In this document: one piece after another, positions 61,124 through 64,000 of the stretch
Numbering within the stretch: position 1 is the stretch's first letter
Layout: each line of letters begins with the position of its first letter
Source of the DNA: Rachycentron canadum
Lineage: Eukaryota; Chordata; Actinopteri; Carangiformes; Rachycentridae
Direction: 5' to 3'
DNA: 64,000 nt
NCBI GenBank assembly: GCA_038496675.1
Contig: CM076661.1
Span: 14,982,641-15,046,640, forward strand
Program-made: the position numbers and the translations under genes
The notes under the pieces: generated by a model
What the model saw: only the letters and a program-made list of their open reading frames with translations
Databases searched by the model: none
What the model was told of the DNA's origin: nothing

Positions 61124-63042
61124 GGGAATGACCGACACATGCAGGGACGGCATCACAATTATCACCACACACCACAGAAGTGCCAACTTAAAATTAAAAA
61201 GAGACAGAGAGAAAAATGTATAGATGAAAAAGAAGAAGTCCGATCAGCTGACCAAAAAAAAAAAAACATGATACAGACGCGAAGAGATACAGAGACAGTG
61301 GCAAAAGAAGATGTTTAGAGAGGCAGATATGGAGAGATAGGCAGGTGGTAGATAGAAGAGGGGTGTTACAGCCTGAAATACTTAAAGGGGATGGATAAAG
61401 CGATGTTTCACATGATAAAGACAGAGAGACAGATAAAGACGGTGATTCAGACAGAAAGATATGTGGAGAAAGAGGGGTGACACAGACAAGTGTAAAAGAG
61501 AAGCTGAGGAAGAAAGGAAGGAGAGCCTTAGAGGAGGGATACAGGTAATGTGAAACAGCGATGAAGACGAATGGAGCCAGGAAGAAAACATGAAGCTGTT
61601 TCAACTGATCAAAAAGTTCTATTACACTCACATAATTTGAGGAACATATAAGAGAGAAAGGCAGACAGACAGGTAGATACTGTAGCCCCCACTGTTCAGA
61701 CTGGCAAGGTGGAGGTAATTCATTAACTCACTACCATTAATGCACAGAGACAGAATGTTTCTAATGATTTTCTGTTTTCACTGACTCGCATGTCACCGAC
61801 CTGAACAGAGACTGGATATTAACTAATGTTAAAAAAACCTTCAATTTAATTCTCTTATTTCGCGCTTCACTCTATTTTGGCAGTTAGTACACAAATAATA
61901 ATATAAATAAAGCAGAATTAGTATGGACACTGATAAATTTGAGTGCATTTTATGTCATTTATGTCTCAGTTCCACTTTGACATTATACAAAACCTGCTTA
62001 AAAAGACACAGCTCCCGTTCTTTGGCTGTACTGACAAAAAAAAAAAAAAAAACAACTGTTGTTGTAGCACCTGATTTGACACCGCTAATTTAGAGAGACA
62101 GAAATGACAAAACATGCAGTTAGTAATATAATAAAATAATGATAATAATAATAAACTATAATATATAATAACTATAATCTCTGAAATTGCTACATGGCAC
62201 ACCAATAAGAACAAATGACAGAATACACGGTTTACACAATACTATATTTGAATCTCGGGAAGCAAGTGATGGATGCTGTAATATACCTATATACACCTTT
62301 ATTTACATGCTTAACTAACATAAGATTAATTCAAACATTTTTATATATAGTCAGAATCCTGTCTAGGTGTCACTAAGTAACTTGATACCAAGCTCAACAT
62401 ATTTTTTTTTTTCATTCCTTTGACTCAATTATATCAAGAACTTGTTGTAGCAAGTGTTTCTTTCAATGGCAGCCATTTTTCTTTCACAGTATTTTTTTTT
62501 AAAGGCAAATAAGTCTCCTTTAACAGCCTTCTGGCACAAAGCTAGGGGTAGCAAATGTCCAAGATATCTGCAGATAAGCACACACTGTATAGCTGTAGGT
62601 TTAGTTACTGTACCAACAGTGACAGACAGCTGTTCTTTGGAAGAAAAAAAAAACAAAAAAAAAAAACAATTTACGATCACATGGGTTAATCGCAGCACCA
62701 CTGGAAGAATGGATGTGAATATGCAATAGCAGGCAATGTTGAAATTATTTTATTTGTAAACAGGGTGCAAAATGAAACAGAGAAATACGTCAAATCCAGA
62801 CTCAGTTAGCAAATCTAAAAGCAAACTTTAAGGCAGATAATCAAAGGCAGTTTCAGCAGGCAGGCGCAGCAGGGAAACAGTAAGGGAGAAATGACAGTGT
62901 TGACAGATCTGTCAGTCAGTATACTGGTATCACAATAACTGTGGCAGTCGCCTCATCTCATTTTTTTTTTCTACAGCTTATTTGCTATAAGTGCCTGAAA
63001 CATTTAAATTATCCATGTGACATTTTTTAGTTGACCTTCATC

Positions 63043-63096
<54 letters not shown>
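63043..63096 (+). repeat. (AGAA)n tetranucleotide array
   Basis: There are about 13.5 perfect units. It is homopurine on the plus strand. Confidence 0.95.
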
Positions 63097-64000
63097 TTTT
63101 TCTTTAAACATCATATGTTCAACACCTGATAAATTCCTACATCCCTTGCAGGCAATTAATTCAGTGATGTACATTAAAAAAAGAAAATTCATTCAACAGC
63201 AACTTCAAATTAGAAGTTAACTTTTTATGATTAAATTACTTTGTCAATGAATGATATGAAAAGATTCCTGCAGAATATACAAAACTGTAGAAGAATATTC
63301 TTTTTGTGAAAGATTTGATTGTTATTATGAAAAATATCTTTAAAACCATTTTTCTTTCTTCTTTTTCTCCTGGTTTATGTTTTCAATGTTCATCTGAATT
63401 CTATGGATCTTGATGTGTACCATTGGCTTCATTTTAGTTTTTTTTTTTTTCCAACAACCGATATGAATACAATTCTGACGACAATCTATAACCACAACAT
63501 TGCACCTGTGATAAACTAAAAGTGATTACGTTGTCTGGTAATTTTACAACACACCTATCAAACAGGCGTATCTTAGACAACACTTAGTTTTCAACAATGA
63601 TCAAGCATCCTCGCACATAAGTGCATTAACAAGACAACAATGACTATGTCATTGTCAGGTCTGGTCGCATGTGCTGTTGCTCTGTCTCTCTGTACTGTGA
63701 ACATCACCTCTCCCCATTCCTGCAACATGTGAAGTTGACATCTAAAGAAACACGGTAGTTCTATCTCATCCAAGCTGAGCTGACAAGAGGTTATCATCAC
63801 ACACAGGACCAAAACAAATCAACCTGCTTCTTCAGCCCGGTGTGGTGATAAGATCAGCTGCAACGAGATGTGAACACCAGTGCTGGTTTGTGAATTGCAG
63901 GCGAAGGTGAGACCCTTAACGAAATGCGAGGCATCTGAGGGAGGGATCAGCATCAACACTCTCATGATTAAACATCAGGGAAAGAAGAGGGGATGCATCG

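Larger units (their letters stand above)
57314..64000 (-). other. arid1b: 3' part of the preceding arid1b intron (5' end outside window)
   Basis: Everything right of the 165-nt exon is read as the preceding intron, at least 6.7 kb. It has a CTAAC branch-point candidate and a hairpin beside the acceptor. It also holds a CA/CG array (58099-58201), GT/GA repeats (58856-58916), a (CA)n array (61074-61120), an AGAA array (63043-63096), short homopolymers (C10 at 59518, A-runs at 62037 and 62645) and a dense non-repeat block at 60845-61070. A short alternative exon present in some human ARID1B isoforms just upstream was looked for and not found. 61700-62950 and 63100-64000 are AT-rich with nothing recognised. 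Confidence 0.7.

Overview
This window looks like vertebrate nuclear DNA, most probably from a teleost fish. Coding density is very low. Dinucleotide microsatellites, mainly (CA)n/(GT)n, are dense, and there are long purine and pyrimidine tracts. A tRNA-derived SINE and several diverged retroelement-like tails resemble repeats common in spiny-rayed fishes. Nothing bacterial, viral or plasmid-like was seen.

Only two coding segments can be supported. Both are on the minus strand and both belong to an ARID1-family gene, best matched to arid1b, a BAF (SWI/SNF) chromatin-remodelling subunit. In transcript order they are a 165-nt Q/P-rich exon (57313 down to 57149) and a 105-nt exon ending in RPSSLP (43565 down to 43461). 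Both are whole numbers of codons, both have GT/AG borders, and their order and lengths fit two consecutive ARID1B exons upstream of the ARID DNA-binding domain. The rest of the window is intron: the 3' part of a preceding intron (57314-64000, at least 6.7 kb), a complete 13.6-kb intron (43566-57148), and the 5' part of a following intron (1-43460, at least 43.4 kb). The next expected exon, which should begin DLSG, was not found and probably lies to the left of position 1.

Region by region: 1-12281 holds purine-rich tracts and a strong G-quadruplex motif. 12282-20387 opens with a 134-nt pure purine run and ends with the SINE. 20388-31260 has a CpG-dense patch, many CA repeats and a perfect DR1 nuclear-receptor motif. 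31261-43460 contains old repeat fragments, a ZNF143-type motif and a 208-bp (ATCT)32(ATCC)20 array. 43566-57148 has a LINE-like tail and two promoter-like clusters. 57314-64000 has CA/CG repeats and an AGAA array.

The most interesting points are local. The 165-nt exon looks weakly defined for splicing: it has tandem CAGCAG acceptors, a 7-bp hairpin between or over the branch point and the acceptor, and a poor donor. It also carries a pure (CAG)7 run and a G-quadruplex motif, and a perfect GGTACA inverted repeat (steroid-receptor type) lies 33 bp into the following intron. RFX X-box-like motifs occur at 50814, 54862 and 59349, two of them with CCAAT and TATA-like elements. I found no convincing undescribed multi-gene system. 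This is a regulatory-type intronic landscape, and most non-coding calls are motif matches made by eye.
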